This document shows, one piece after another, positions 42,901 to 51,670 of a stretch of DNA of 64,000 bases; within the stretch, counting starts at the first letter, position 1, and every line of letters starts with the position of its first letter. The translations under genes were made by a program, and so were the position numbers. The notes beneath the pieces were generated by a model, which was not told the DNA's origin, did no database searches, and saw only the letters and a list, made by a program, of their open reading frames with translations. The stretch spans positions 261,720 through 325,719 of the forward strand of contig NZ_SLWO01000007.1 of the NCBI RefSeq assembly GCF_004340665.1, read 5' to 3'. Origin of the DNA: Pedobacter psychrotolerans. Its GTDB lineage: Bacteria > Bacteroidota > Bacteroidia > Sphingobacteriales > Sphingobacteriaceae.

Positions 42901-45712
42901 TTACGTACCAAAAAGTGTGTATACCGGCCCTGCTGGATTATTCAGGATCATCAACAGACATGGATTAAATGCTGTGGCAACATTGGCACACCCTAATACA
43001 ACCGATTATAACAATATTTCTGCGACGTATGATTTAAGTGCAGACAGTGCAATTGTAGGTGCCGCTTTAGAAAGTGGACCAGCATTTTCAACCAACATTA
43101 CCTATTCAGACCCGGCCAGCTCTATGAGTTACCTGAGTTACTATAACAGAATGCTCGCCAGGGGTTATCACCTGGGTGCCAGTATCGATCATGATAACCA
43201 TAATTTAACCTTCGGCAGGCACACCAAGGCCAGGTTAGTGGTACTTGCCCCTGCCCTTACCGAAAATGATTTGTTAGATGCGATTAAGAAAATGCGCTTT
43301 TATGCTTCGCAGGATTCTGCGGCAAAAATCGTCTTTACTATAAATAAACAACCCGTTGGCAGTGTATTCAAAACAGCTGGCGCACCACTTATTGAGTTAA
43401 ACTCGATTACAACCAGCCCGGTAACGAGTATTAAAATCTTCTACGGAACCCCAGGCAGCGGTGTAAATCCAGTCGAATTAACCACAAGCACCACCACCAA
43501 TTTAACTTATACAGATAATGCGCTGGCAAATCTGGCAACAGGCTATTACTATGCTGATCTTGTAGAAGCAGACGGAAGCCGGATCATTACTTCTCCTATT
43601 TGGTACAGCAGAGATGATGCAACCGTCAAGTCTGACCAAACCATCACCCTTGCAGCTGCAAAAACAGTTACCTATGGCGATCCTGATTTCCCGATTGGTG
43701 CAACAAGCGATAATACCAACATTAATATTACCTATACCAGTAGCGATACCAACATTGCAACCATTAGCAATAACGATATCCATATTGTAAAAGCAGGTAC
43801 CGTTACCATCACCGCGAACCAGGCAGGCGATACATTTTTCAATCCCGCCGTGGCAAAACAACAAGTTTTAACCATTGCACCTAAAAAAATTACCGTAACT
43901 GCTGATGCAAAAACCAAGGTAGAGGCCACTGTAGATCCAGCTTTTACCTACACATCTACTCCAGCATTAATCGGAACAGATATTTTCACAGGTGCCTTAA
44001 GTAGAAACCCTGGAGAAACAGCAGGCGATTATGCCATTACCCAAGGCACATTGGCATTGAACGCAAATTATGCCATTGATTATCAAACCGCCAACCTGCG
44101 TATTTATGCTAAACCAGTTGCTGCTGTAAGTTCAAATGTTTCGGTTCCCCTTAATGCTACAGCTCCGGTAATCACATTTACCGCATCGGCAGGCACAGCT
44201 CCATTTACTTTTACCTACAACATCAATGGCGGAACAGCTCAAACGGCAACATCAAACACCAATACGGTAACCATTACAGCACCTACCAATACAGTGGGCA
44301 CCTTTACTTATACCGTAACCAGTATTACCGATGCCTACAGTACCCAACCGCAAAATATTTCTACCAGTGTAACAGTCAACCCAATTCCTGTTGCAACCAT
44401 TTCAGGAACAACGGCACTGTGCTTAAATGGTGCTGCACCTACGGTAACCTTTACTGGTGGAAACGGTACCGGGCCATATGTTTTTACCTATAATATAAAT
44501 GGAGGAACCAGCCAAACCATTACCACTACTGCTACAAATACTACTGCAACCCTTGTTGCACCAACAAATGTAGCAGGTAGTTTCAATTACAATTTATTAA
44601 GCGTTTCTGATGTAAATGCAGCACAAAACCAAAGCGGAACAGCAACAATAACCATTAGAACATTGGCAACAGCAAGTGTTTCCGGATCTACTGCTATTCC
44701 ACAAAATGGCACTGCACCAACCATTACTTTTACCGGTGCAAACGGAACTGCCCCTTATACTTTCACCTACAACATTAACGGCGGCAACAATAACACCATC
44801 ACCTCAACAGGAAATGTGGCAACCATTGTTGCACCAACAACATCCGTTGGTAACTTTGTTTATAATTTAGTTAATGTTGCTGATGCCAATTGTGGGCAAG
44901 CACAAACCGGTTCTGCAACTGTAACAGTTCGTCCATTACCTTTAGCAACCATTACCGGAAACTCTTCAGTATGTAATTTCACCAACTCGCCCGTAATTAC
45001 TTTTACAGGTTCAGCTGGTACCGCTCCATATACCTTTACTTATGCTATAAATGGAGGCAGCAATAGAACAATTACTACCAATGGAACAACCGTTACTTTA
45101 AGTGCACCTACAAATATTACAGGCACATTTGTTTATCGTTTAATTAGTGTGACAGATGCCTTTGCAACACAAACACAAAGTGGAACTGCAACGGTAACGA
45201 TAAATCCACTTCCTGTAATTAACATCAGCAGCAGCAATGTATCCGTTTCAAAAGGTGAATCCATAGTTTTAACAGCAACCGGCGGTTCACAATATAGCTG
45301 GACGGGAGCTGACATCATCAGCGGGCAATCATCAGCTACTGCCACCATCAGGCCAAAACAAAGTGGAAACTATAAAGTAACAGTAACCAATGCCAGCGGC
45401 TGCACAAGCGATCAAAGTATTTCCATCAATGTGGTAGATGACTATAAATTAGAGGCCAGCACGGTAGTTACGCCAAATGGCGATGGCTATAACGATCGGT
45501 TCATTGTTAAAAACATTGATTACTATCCAAAAAACACCCTGAAAATTTTTGATAAAGCCGGTCGGATTTTATATACCAAACAAGCCTACGCTAATGATTG
45601 GGATGGAACGGTAAACGGAAGTCCGCTTGCTGAAGGAACCTATTACTATATCATTGATTTAGGAACAGGCATCCGAACATTTAAAGGTTATATCAATATC
45701 ATCAGAGACTAA
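39938..45712 (+). CDS. T9SS type-B cargo with PHP phosphoesterase domain, Ig-like repeats
   Basis: A 1924-residue secreted protein. Signal peptide 1-20 (ends LFAQ). Then beta-sandwich modules, a HYDIN/ASPM-like region (about 235-335), a fibronectin-like part (about 345-450), a lamin-tail-like domain (about 460-620) and two related modules (about 640-870). A PHP domain (about 880-1140) has metal motifs H888-S-H890, E925-H926-N-H and D1084-H1085. Next come bacterial Ig and MBG-like domains (about 1235-1390), four repeats of about 88 residues (APYTFTYNINGG type, about 1393-1745) and a gliding-type C-terminal domain (from about 1836: VVTPNGDGYNDRF). The last targets it to the type IX secretion system. 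Paired with PorP/SprF 8 bp downstream. Confidence 0.88.
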   Translation: MKKILLLSLLFLIAGRLFAQVTLNTSPYLENFDGIGTALPAGFTVRTNATATALGTSANLTTAATAWNNVTGAFKNFASATAGSTATTTVQGSATDRALGLRQTGGVGDPNGAFVFQLANTTGKTGLKLSFNLQSLDAGSPRQATWRVDYGIGAAPTAFTPATTTGTLTTGNTSFTNNTVNVDFGTALDNISNTVWIRIVTITATTGAGNRPSTGIDNFNLSFTSGGGVSTPTLTASTTSLSFGNQSIATNSGTQSFTAKGTNTTANTNITTATPFSVSKDNSVFSTSIAFTPAEISATPTVYVRFSPTVVGASSGNIALTSTGAATVNIALSGTGVVGDVSPPVTTSAYPKTSNPTLTELTLTNNINEAGTSYYILLPTGANAPTPAQVKAGVDASGTAAFKSGSFANTANTDASVTVTGLTAGTAYTFYVVAQDAAGNLQTVVTTADGITNNPPLVSAPVIISQYYEGTSVNKWIELTNLSNAPINTSSPQLKLALYNISGDAGNINITGAPSQIVNLNFTIPARGSVLLGNTGNSNTEIPYLTTASAVLNSNAVINFNGNDGVALLDANNNIIDAFGQGVNAKDVSYVRSLNVTAPSPTYIDDDWTRTTMALVQNAIDDDDANRLGVHFPPNLPVCAAPSTPATALTFNSVTTNSISAGFTKSTDANEYLIIRSLNNTLTALPVDGTVYNVGTSFGGGVIANRIVTNVFTDNGLTDATNYTYFIVPLNNISCTGGPKYLTTDILSASQATKALLPCATPVAQPTNFTITSSNYNFIQGAFTAASGADEYLVVMSTTPTLTTSPVDQTTYNIGDPLGGGIVVKRGTGGTFIRNGLSQNTNYYFFIYSINSACSGGPLYLSTQPLLGNLKTGILDVNKLNFYYGNLHSHSSYSDGNKDDLTKKPEDDYAFAKNSMNLDFLGISEHNHTQAGMSLASWQPGIDAAKKATTSTFVAMHGMEWGVISGGGHVIVYGIDSLIGWEPGENQIYVPKSVYTGPAGLFRIINRHGLNAVATLAHPNTTDYNNISATYDLSADSAIVGAALESGPAFSTNITYSDPASSMSYLSYYNRMLARGYHLGASIDHDNHNLTFGRHTKARLVVLAPALTENDLLDAIKKMRFYASQDSAAKIVFTINKQPVGSVFKTAGAPLIELNSITTSPVTSIKIFYGTPGSGVNPVELTTSTTTNLTYTDNALANLATGYYYADLVEADGSRIITSPIWYSRDDATVKSDQTITLAAAKTVTYGDPDFPIGATSDNTNINITYTSSDTNIATISNNDIHIVKAGTVTITANQAGDTFFNPAVAKQQVLTIAPKKITVTADAKTKVEATVDPAFTYTSTPALIGTDIFTGALSRNPGETAGDYAITQGTLALNANYAIDYQTANLRIYAKPVAAVSSNVSVPLNATAPVITFTASAGTAPFTFTYNINGGTAQTATSNTNTVTITAPTNTVGTFTYTVTSITDAYSTQPQNISTSVTVNPIPVATISGTTALCLNGAAPTVTFTGGNGTGPYVFTYNINGGTSQTITTTATNTTATLVAPTNVAGSFNYNLLSVSDVNAAQNQSGTATITIRTLATASVSGSTAIPQNGTAPTITFTGANGTAPYTFTYNINGGNNNTITSTGNVATIVAPTTSVGNFVYNLVNVADANCGQAQTGSATVTVRPLPLATITGNSSVCNFTNSPVITFTGSAGTAPYTFTYAINGGSNRTITTNGTTVTLSAPTNITGTFVYRLISVTDAFATQTQSGTATVTINPLPVINISSSNVSVSKGESIVLTATGGSQYSWTGADIISGQSSATATIRPKQSGNYKVTVTNASGCTSDQSISINVVDDYKLEASTVVTPNGDGYNDRFIVKNIDYYPKNTLKIFDKAGRILYTKQAYANDWDGTVNGSPLAEGTYYYIIDLGTGIRTFKGYINIIRD

Positions 45713-45720
45713 TTACAGAC

Positions 45721-46641
45721 ATGAAAGCAATTACAAAAAACATAAAGCAAATAAGTCGCGTAACGTTTCTATTTGCCGCGGGCATCATATTTTCTAAAAC
45801 AGCAGAGGCGCAAATCCTCCCTTTAAATGCGCAATATTTTCAGAATAAATACCTCGTTAATCCATCAATGGCGGGTGTTAATGAAGGTTTTAATATCAAT
45901 GCCAGCTTCCGTAAGCAATGGTCTAATATTCCTGGTGCACCCATCACGCAAAGCGTAACTTTAGATCAACAAGTGAATAAAGTTGGCTGGGGCGTTAATA
46001 TTTATAATGAAAAATCGGGCGGTATGCAACGCACCAAAGCCGTTGGAACCTTCGCTTATCATTTACCCTTAAGCAGCGATAACCAACAATTAAATTTCGG
46101 GATTTCATTCGGTGCCAGTCAGGATAAACTAGATTTAAGTAGTGTGCAGAACAGCGATATTAATGACCCTTCAATAGCCCGTTTTAATGATCGTGGTTAT
46201 TATTTAGATGGCGATTTTGGTGTTTCTTATCTTTCAAACGGACTTACCGTAGAGGGCGCTTTGCCCAATATGCGTTCCGTTTTCAGAAATGATGATTTGA
46301 ATTTCGCGAACAAGCCAACATTTTACTCAGCTGTTAGTTATAAATTTAACTTCGGCAGTGGCATCAACGCCATTAGTCTGGAGCCTAAGGCAGTTTTCAG
46401 AGGCATTAAAAATTATGATAACCTTTGGGATGCTGGTGTAAATGCCAATTTCGCCAATGATAAACTATATGTGATGGCCATGTACCACAATACACAAAAT
46501 GCCACCATAGGTTTTGGAATGAATTACAAATCTTCCTTGTATTTCATGGCCTATTACAACACCGCAACCTCTGCAATCAGCGGTTATACCAATGGCGATT
46601 TTGAAGTGAACATCAGGGTGAATATTAGTAAGAAGCCATAG
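45721..46641 (+). CDS. PorP/SprF family type IX secretion membrane protein
   Basis: A 306-residue outer-membrane beta-barrel protein of the PorP/SprF family. Signal peptide about 1-30 (SKTAEAQ). Family markers: LPLNAQYFQNKYLVNPSMAGVNEG and INASFRKQWSNIPGAPITQSVTLDQ near the N-terminus, a barrel of alternating strands, and an end FEVNIRVNISKK. SprF-type proteins act in the surface delivery of type-B T9SS cargo, and the 8-bp spacing from the cargo gene fits a dedicated pair. Confidence 0.92.
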   Translation: MKAITKNIKQISRVTFLFAAGIIFSKTAEAQILPLNAQYFQNKYLVNPSMAGVNEGFNINASFRKQWSNIPGAPITQSVTLDQQVNKVGWGVNIYNEKSGGMQRTKAVGTFAYHLPLSSDNQQLNFGISFGASQDKLDLSSVQNSDINDPSIARFNDRGYYLDGDFGVSYLSNGLTVEGALPNMRSVFRNDDLNFANKPTFYSAVSYKFNFGSGINAISLEPKAVFRGIKNYDNLWDAGVNANFANDKLYVMAMYHNTQNATIGFGMNYKSSLYFMAYYNTATSAISGYTNGDFEVNIRVNISKKP

Positions 46642-46991
46642 ACCCCTATCGTAGAATCCAACTCCCCTCCTTTTTTTAAGGAGGGGTGCCCATCGGGCGG
46701 GGTGGTTCGATTCGAAAAACCTCGTTATTCCTACCGCAGTGGAGGAATCATTGAACTAACCCCTATCCGCTTGTCGGCACCTTTCCCCTGAAAGGGAAAG
46801 AGAAAAGCCATTCTTCGCACCAACTGATTGGCACACTGCTATCGGGCATAGTAGATTCTGTGTGGAATGAAGTCAGTAGATTAAAACGCAGAGATCCTTC
46901 GTGCCTCAGGATGACAGCAAAGGTGGGAAGAGAAGATAACACACACATGGATTATGCCAATGGCGATTTTGAAGCAAACATAGGGATATGC
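46642..46991. repeat. intergenic repeat block with a copy of the sprF 3' end
   Basis: It contains an inverted repeat CCCCTCCTTTTTTTAAGGAGGGG (stem CCCCTCCTT/AAGGAGGGG) near 46663, a dispersed repeat (about 46760-46945) that matches 10479-10660, and at 46951-46973 TTATGCCAATGGCGATTTTG, which repeats the sprF gene end at 46585-46604 (one mismatch). No independent gene. Confidence 0.75.
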
Positions 46992-47024
46992 AAACGTATA
47001 AGGTCCTAAAGACCTTATACGTTT
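46992..47024. terminator. perfect 14-bp hairpin between convergent genes
   Basis: Stem AAACGTATAAGGTC / GACCTTATACGTTT, 5-nt loop. Probably a bidirectional terminator for sprF and the efflux operon; it lies 13 bp beyond the outer-membrane-factor stop. Confidence 0.75.
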
Positions 47025-47036
47025 AATTAATAGCAT

Positions 47037-48446
47037 TTAATTCCAGCCACCACCTAACGAACGATATAAACCTACAACCGCATTCAGCTGTTCGGTTTTA
47101 ATGGTCGTTAATTCCAGTTCACTTTGCAATAAATTCCCTTGGGCAGTTATCACCTCTAAATAATTTGCCATACCACTTTTAAATAATAAACTCGCGTTTC
47201 TGGAAGCCTGTTGTAAAGTCTGTGCCCTCTTTTCAGCAATGCTATATTGAGTTCTTAGTTTCTCAAACTTAGTGAGTTCATCAGAAACCTCACCCACTGC
47301 ATTAATTACCGACTGACGAAACTGAATCACCGTTTTCTCCCGGTCAATTTTAGCCAGTTCTAAATTGGATTTAAGCTGACCGCGTTGAAAAATCGGCTGC
47401 GTAATTCCACCTGAAACCATACCGAACAATGATGCCGGCATACTAAACCAGTTACTTGCTTTAAAGGAGTTGATTCCGCCACTTGCCGTAATCACCAATG
47501 AAGGATACAGACTTGCTTTGGCCACACCTACTCTGGCGTTAGCTACGTTTAAAGCTAACTCTGCAGATTTAATATCCGGCCTTCTACTTAATAACGCAGA
47601 AGGGAAACCAGCATTTAAATCTTTTGGAATGGTCATTTGATCTAATCGGCTTAAGCGGACAATCGACTTAGGCAAAGTTCCAATCAACACACTCAAGGCA
47701 TTTTCCTGTAGGGCTACGTTCTGCTCCAAACGAGGGATGAGTTGAGCCGCATTTAATTGCTGCGCTTCAGCCTGTTGTATGGCCAATGAAGTTACCTGGC
47801 CCGCATCAAACTGTAAGTTGATAATCCTTAAAGTACTATCATTCAGCATCAGATTTTTTCTTGCAATATCCAATTGTGCATCCAGCATTAGCAAATTGTA
47901 ATAACCCTGTGCTACATTGGCGACCAAACGGGTTTGAATCGCTTTTCTAGCCTCTCCGGTTTGCAAAAAACTGGCTAAAGCGCCAGCTTTTTGATTGCGG
48001 ATTTTACCCCAGATATCTGCTTCCCAAAACACACCCAGATTCGCATTGTAATCTTCGATATGGGTAGTTCCGGTAAATTGATTTAAACTTAAGCCGTTCA
48101 AACTGTTATCAGAAGGGCGACTCGAACTGCCCGTAACCTGCAACTTCAATTCTGGAAGATAACCTAACTTAGATTGTTTGAACAATACTTCAGCAGCATC
48201 GATGTTCTTCAAGGCAATCTGCATATCATAATTTCTAACCAGTGCTGTATCAATTAAATTTTGCACCGTAAGGTCATTGATAAAGCTCTTTAGCGGTAAG
48301 TCGCCAATGCTTGAAGAATCTTTTGGCATTGAATTTCTAAACATTCCAGGAGCCAGACTTTCTGGTAAAGCCAGATTTTGAGAAACTGAACATCCGCTCC
48401 AGATCATAGCAAGGAGCAGGATGATAAATATATTAAACCGTTTCAT
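47037..48446 (-). CDS. RND efflux outer-membrane factor (NodT/OprM type)
   Basis: A 469-residue TolC-like lipoprotein (lipobox WSGC, about residue 19) that forms the outer-membrane channel of a tripartite pump. Two OEP repeats are visible: NYDMQIALKNIDAAEVLFKQ and LPELKLQVTGS in the first, RRPDIKSAELALNVANARVGVAKASLYPSL in the second. It overlaps the permease gene end by 14 bp, so it is translated from the same mRNA. Last gene of the tetR-adaptor-permease-channel operon. Confidence 0.92.
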   Translation of the reverse strand: MKRFNIFIILLLAMIWSGCSVSQNLALPESLAPGMFRNSMPKDSSSIGDLPLKSFINDLTVQNLIDTALVRNYDMQIALKNIDAAEVLFKQSKLGYLPELKLQVTGSSSRPSDNSLNGLSLNQFTGTTHIEDYNANLGVFWEADIWGKIRNQKAGALASFLQTGEARKAIQTRLVANVAQGYYNLLMLDAQLDIARKNLMLNDSTLRIINLQFDAGQVTSLAIQQAEAQQLNAAQLIPRLEQNVALQENALSVLIGTLPKSIVRLSRLDQMTIPKDLNAGFPSALLSRRPDIKSAELALNVANARVGVAKASLYPSLVITASGGINSFKASNWFSMPASLFGMVSGGITQPIFQRGQLKSNLELAKIDREKTVIQFRQSVINAVGEVSDELTKFEKLRTQYSIAEKRAQTLQQASRNASLLFKSGMANYLEVITAQGNLLQSELELTTIKTEQLNAVVGLYRSLGGGWN

Positions 48447-51400
48447 AAACTACATTTTTTACAGGTTCTTCATGATGAACAACCTCATTTGATTTTGAAA
48501 TTTTTTCTTGTAAAGCCTGGAAAATCACGAAGAGTACCGGGATGATGAACAAGCCCAGAATTACCCCCGAAACCATTCCGCCTGCGGCACCAATACTAAT
48601 CGAATGGTTACCCTGCGCCGATGGACCAGTGGCCCCCATCATAGGTATTAAACCAACGATGAAAGCAAGAGAAGTCATAATAATCGGACGTAATCTTGAT
48701 TTTGCAGCCTCTAATGCGGCAGCGATTAATGGTTCACCTGCTCGTCGTCGCTGAACAGCAAATTCCACAATAAGGATCGCATTTTTTGCCAACAGTCCAA
48801 TGAGCATGATCAAGGCCACCTGAACATAAATATTATTTACAATTCCAGTTAAACCTATTGCAACAAATACCCCAAATATTCCGGCAGGGATAGATAAAAT
48901 TACCGCTAAAGGCAAAATATAGCTTTCGTATTGAGCAGATAATAAGAAGTAAATAAAGATCAGACACAATAAAAAGATCACGGTAGATTGTCCACCAGAA
49001 GAAATCTCTTCTCTGGTTTGGCCGGAAAATTCATAGCTATAACCTGCTGGCAAGTGCTTTTCAGCCACTTCTTCAATTGCTTTAATAGCATCACCCGAAC
49101 TAAAACCTGGTTTTGGAATTGCATTAATAGAGATGGAGTTAAACAGATTATATCTTGATGCTGTTTCAGAACCATAAATACGGGTGAGTTTAACCAATGT
49201 ATTTATCGGTACCATTTCGCCACGGTTACTCTTCACAAACACCCTGTCTATAGCAGATGGATCTGCCCGGTCTTGTACATCAGCCTGAACAACCACGCGG
49301 TAATATTTCCCGAAGCGGTTAAAATCTGATGCCTGCGCACTACCGAAATAAGTCTGCATCGTTTGCAAAATGTCTTTCACATTCACACCTAACTGGTCAG
49401 CTTTTTCATCATTAATGTCCAATTGCAGTTGCGGATAATCAGCTTTGAAACTGGTAAATGCAACGGCTATTTCAGGACGTTTCATGAGCTCACCGATAAA
49501 CTGTTGAGAGATGCCACTAAATTTATCCAGCTTCCCACCTGTTTTATCTTGCAACACCATATCCAAAGCTTCCACGTTACTAAAGCCCGGAACGGTAGGA
49601 AAACTGAACACGAAAAAACTACCACCAGAAATGGCACCCAATTTTCCACGCACCTGATTCATGATCTCCTCAATATTTTTTACCTGACCACGTTCTTCAT
49701 TCGGTTTTAATAATACAAAAACTACTGCCGAAGATGGACTGGTTGAGTTGGTGAGCAGGTTGAAACCCGATACAGCAGTTACATCTCTTGAAGCATCCAA
49801 TTTGCTTAAAATATTTTCTGCTTCCGTCATTACTTTCTGGGTACCATCTAATGAAGTGCCTGATGGTGTATTTACCGCAATGGCAATAAAGCCCTGATCT
49901 TCTGTCGGGATGAAACCCGAAGGTGTACTTTTCACCATAAAAACAGTCACCAGTGTAATCAACGCCAAACCACCTAAACTCAACCATTTATGGCGTACCA
50001 AAAACTTAAGGCCACCTACATAGCGATTGGTTAAAGCATTAAAACTGTGGTTAAATCCATTAAAGAATCTTTGCTTAAAATTCGGTTTAACTTCAGTCTT
50101 TTCGCTATGTGCGGAATGATTATCCTTTAAGAACAATGCAGCCAGAGCCGGGCTTAATGTCAACGCATTAACCGCTGAAATCACAATCGCAATGGCCATG
50201 GTAAAGGCAAACTGACGGTAAAAAACACCCGTAGAACCCTCCATAAAACCAACCGGAAGGAACACTGCAGCCATCACTAAGGTAATAGAGATAATTGCAC
50301 CCGTAATTTCATGCATGGCTTCGTGTGTAGCCACCTTCGGCGGTAAATGCTTATGCTCCATTTTAGCATGCACCGCCTCTACCACCACAATCGCATCATC
50401 CACCACAATGCCAATGGCCAGAATCAAAGCGAAAAGCGTTAATAAGTTAATGGAAAACCCAAATAACTGCATGAAGAAAAATGTACCCAAAATAGCCACC
50501 GGAACAGCAATCGCTGGAATTAACGTCGATCGAAAATCCTGCAGGAAGATAAACACCACAATAAAAACCAGAATGAAAGCTTCCACTAAAGTATGCTCTA
50601 CCTGCTCAATAGATTGATCAAGCGCAACCTTAGTACTATAGAAAATATTCTTTTTAATCCCGGCAGGAAAGCTTTTCTCTGATTTTTCCATCAGCTTATT
50701 AATCGCCACCTGAATATCATTTGAGTTTGAACCAGCCAATTGGATGATACCAATTACAATTCCTTTTTTACCATTCAATCGTGTAATACTATTATAAGAA
50801 TAAGCACCCAATTCTACCCTTGCCACATCTTTCAGATGCAGAATAGAACCATCGGCATTGGCGCGTATAGCAATATTTTCATACTCTTCTGGTTTGGTTA
50901 ACTTCCCTTTGTACTTAATTACATATTCAAAAACTTCTTTGCTTTTCTCTCCGAATTTTCCAGGGGCAGCTTCTAAACTCTTATCCTGAATGGCTTTCAT
51001 CACCTCATTAGGAGTAACCTGATAAGTAGACATTTGTGAAGGATTTAACCAAACACGCATAGAATAATCTTTTGATCCACCAAAAATTGCAGCCGAACCT
51101 ACACCCGGGATCCTCTTTATCTCAGGAATAATATTGATTTGCGCATAATTGGCCACAAAAGTTTGATCGTATTTTGATTCATCCTCAGTGTACAAGCCAA
51201 TGGCCATGATGAAACTATTCTGTTGCTTAGCTGTGATAACACCTTGCTGAACAACTTCGGCAGGTAACTGACTGGTAGCCTGCGCCACACGATTCTGCAC
51301 GTTAACCGCAGCCTGATCAGCATTGGTACCCAATTTAAAGAAAACAGTGATCGCTAATGAACCGTCATTACTGGCTGTAGAACTCATGTAAGTCATGTTT

Positions 51401-51618
51401 TCTACCCCATTGATTGATTCTTCTAAAGATGGTGCAACCGAACGTAAAACGGTTTCAGCATTTGCCCCCGGATAAACCGCCGTAACCAAAACAGATGGAG
51501 GTGCAATATCAGGAAACTGTTGTAAGGGCAATTTAGTCAGGCCAAGTATCCCCAGTATTACCAATAAAATGGAGATTACAGTTGCCAGTACAGGCCTTTG
51601 TATAAATATTTTAAACAT
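48433..51618 (-). CDS. RND multidrug efflux permease (HAE-1/AcrB type)
   Basis: A 1061-residue inner-membrane pump with the duplicated 6-TM layout and large periplasmic loops. Motifs: FIQRPVLATVISILLVILG at the start, the TM4 proton-relay region LFALILAIGIVVDDAIVVVEAV (DD), GFIPTEDQGF in the second half and a TM10-11 MLIGLLAKNAILIVEFA. Full length, no break. It exports amphiphilic drugs by proton antiport together with the adaptor and channel encoded beside it. 52 bp after the adaptor gene. Confidence 0.95.
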   Translation of the reverse strand: MFKIFIQRPVLATVISILLVILGILGLTKLPLQQFPDIAPPSVLVTAVYPGANAETVLRSVAPSLEESINGVENMTYMSSTASNDGSLAITVFFKLGTNADQAAVNVQNRVAQATSQLPAEVVQQGVITAKQQNSFIMAIGLYTEDESKYDQTFVANYAQINIIPEIKRIPGVGSAAIFGGSKDYSMRVWLNPSQMSTYQVTPNEVMKAIQDKSLEAAPGKFGEKSKEVFEYVIKYKGKLTKPEEYENIAIRANADGSILHLKDVARVELGAYSYNSITRLNGKKGIVIGIIQLAGSNSNDIQVAINKLMEKSEKSFPAGIKKNIFYSTKVALDQSIEQVEHTLVEAFILVFIVVFIFLQDFRSTLIPAIAVPVAILGTFFFMQLFGFSINLLTLFALILAIGIVVDDAIVVVEAVHAKMEHKHLPPKVATHEAMHEITGAIISITLVMAAVFLPVGFMEGSTGVFYRQFAFTMAIAIVISAVNALTLSPALAALFLKDNHSAHSEKTEVKPNFKQRFFNGFNHSFNALTNRYVGGLKFLVRHKWLSLGGLALITLVTVFMVKSTPSGFIPTEDQGFIAIAVNTPSGTSLDGTQKVMTEAENILSKLDASRDVTAVSGFNLLTNSTSPSSAVVFVLLKPNEERGQVKNIEEIMNQVRGKLGAISGGSFFVFSFPTVPGFSNVEALDMVLQDKTGGKLDKFSGISQQFIGELMKRPEIAVAFTSFKADYPQLQLDINDEKADQLGVNVKDILQTMQTYFGSAQASDFNRFGKYYRVVVQADVQDRADPSAIDRVFVKSNRGEMVPINTLVKLTRIYGSETASRYNLFNSISINAIPKPGFSSGDAIKAIEEVAEKHLPAGYSYEFSGQTREEISSGGQSTVIFLLCLIFIYFLLSAQYESYILPLAVILSIPAGIFGVFVAIGLTGIVNNIYVQVALIMLIGLLAKNAILIVEFAVQRRRAGEPLIAAALEAAKSRLRPIIMTSLAFIVGLIPMMGATGPSAQGNHSISIGAAGGMVSGVILGLFIIPVLFVIFQALQEKISKSNEVVHHEEPVKNVVYETV

Positions 51619-51670
51619 TATTTCTTATTTTATTTTTTTCATTACTACACAATGTGCTTTAATCTTTCAG

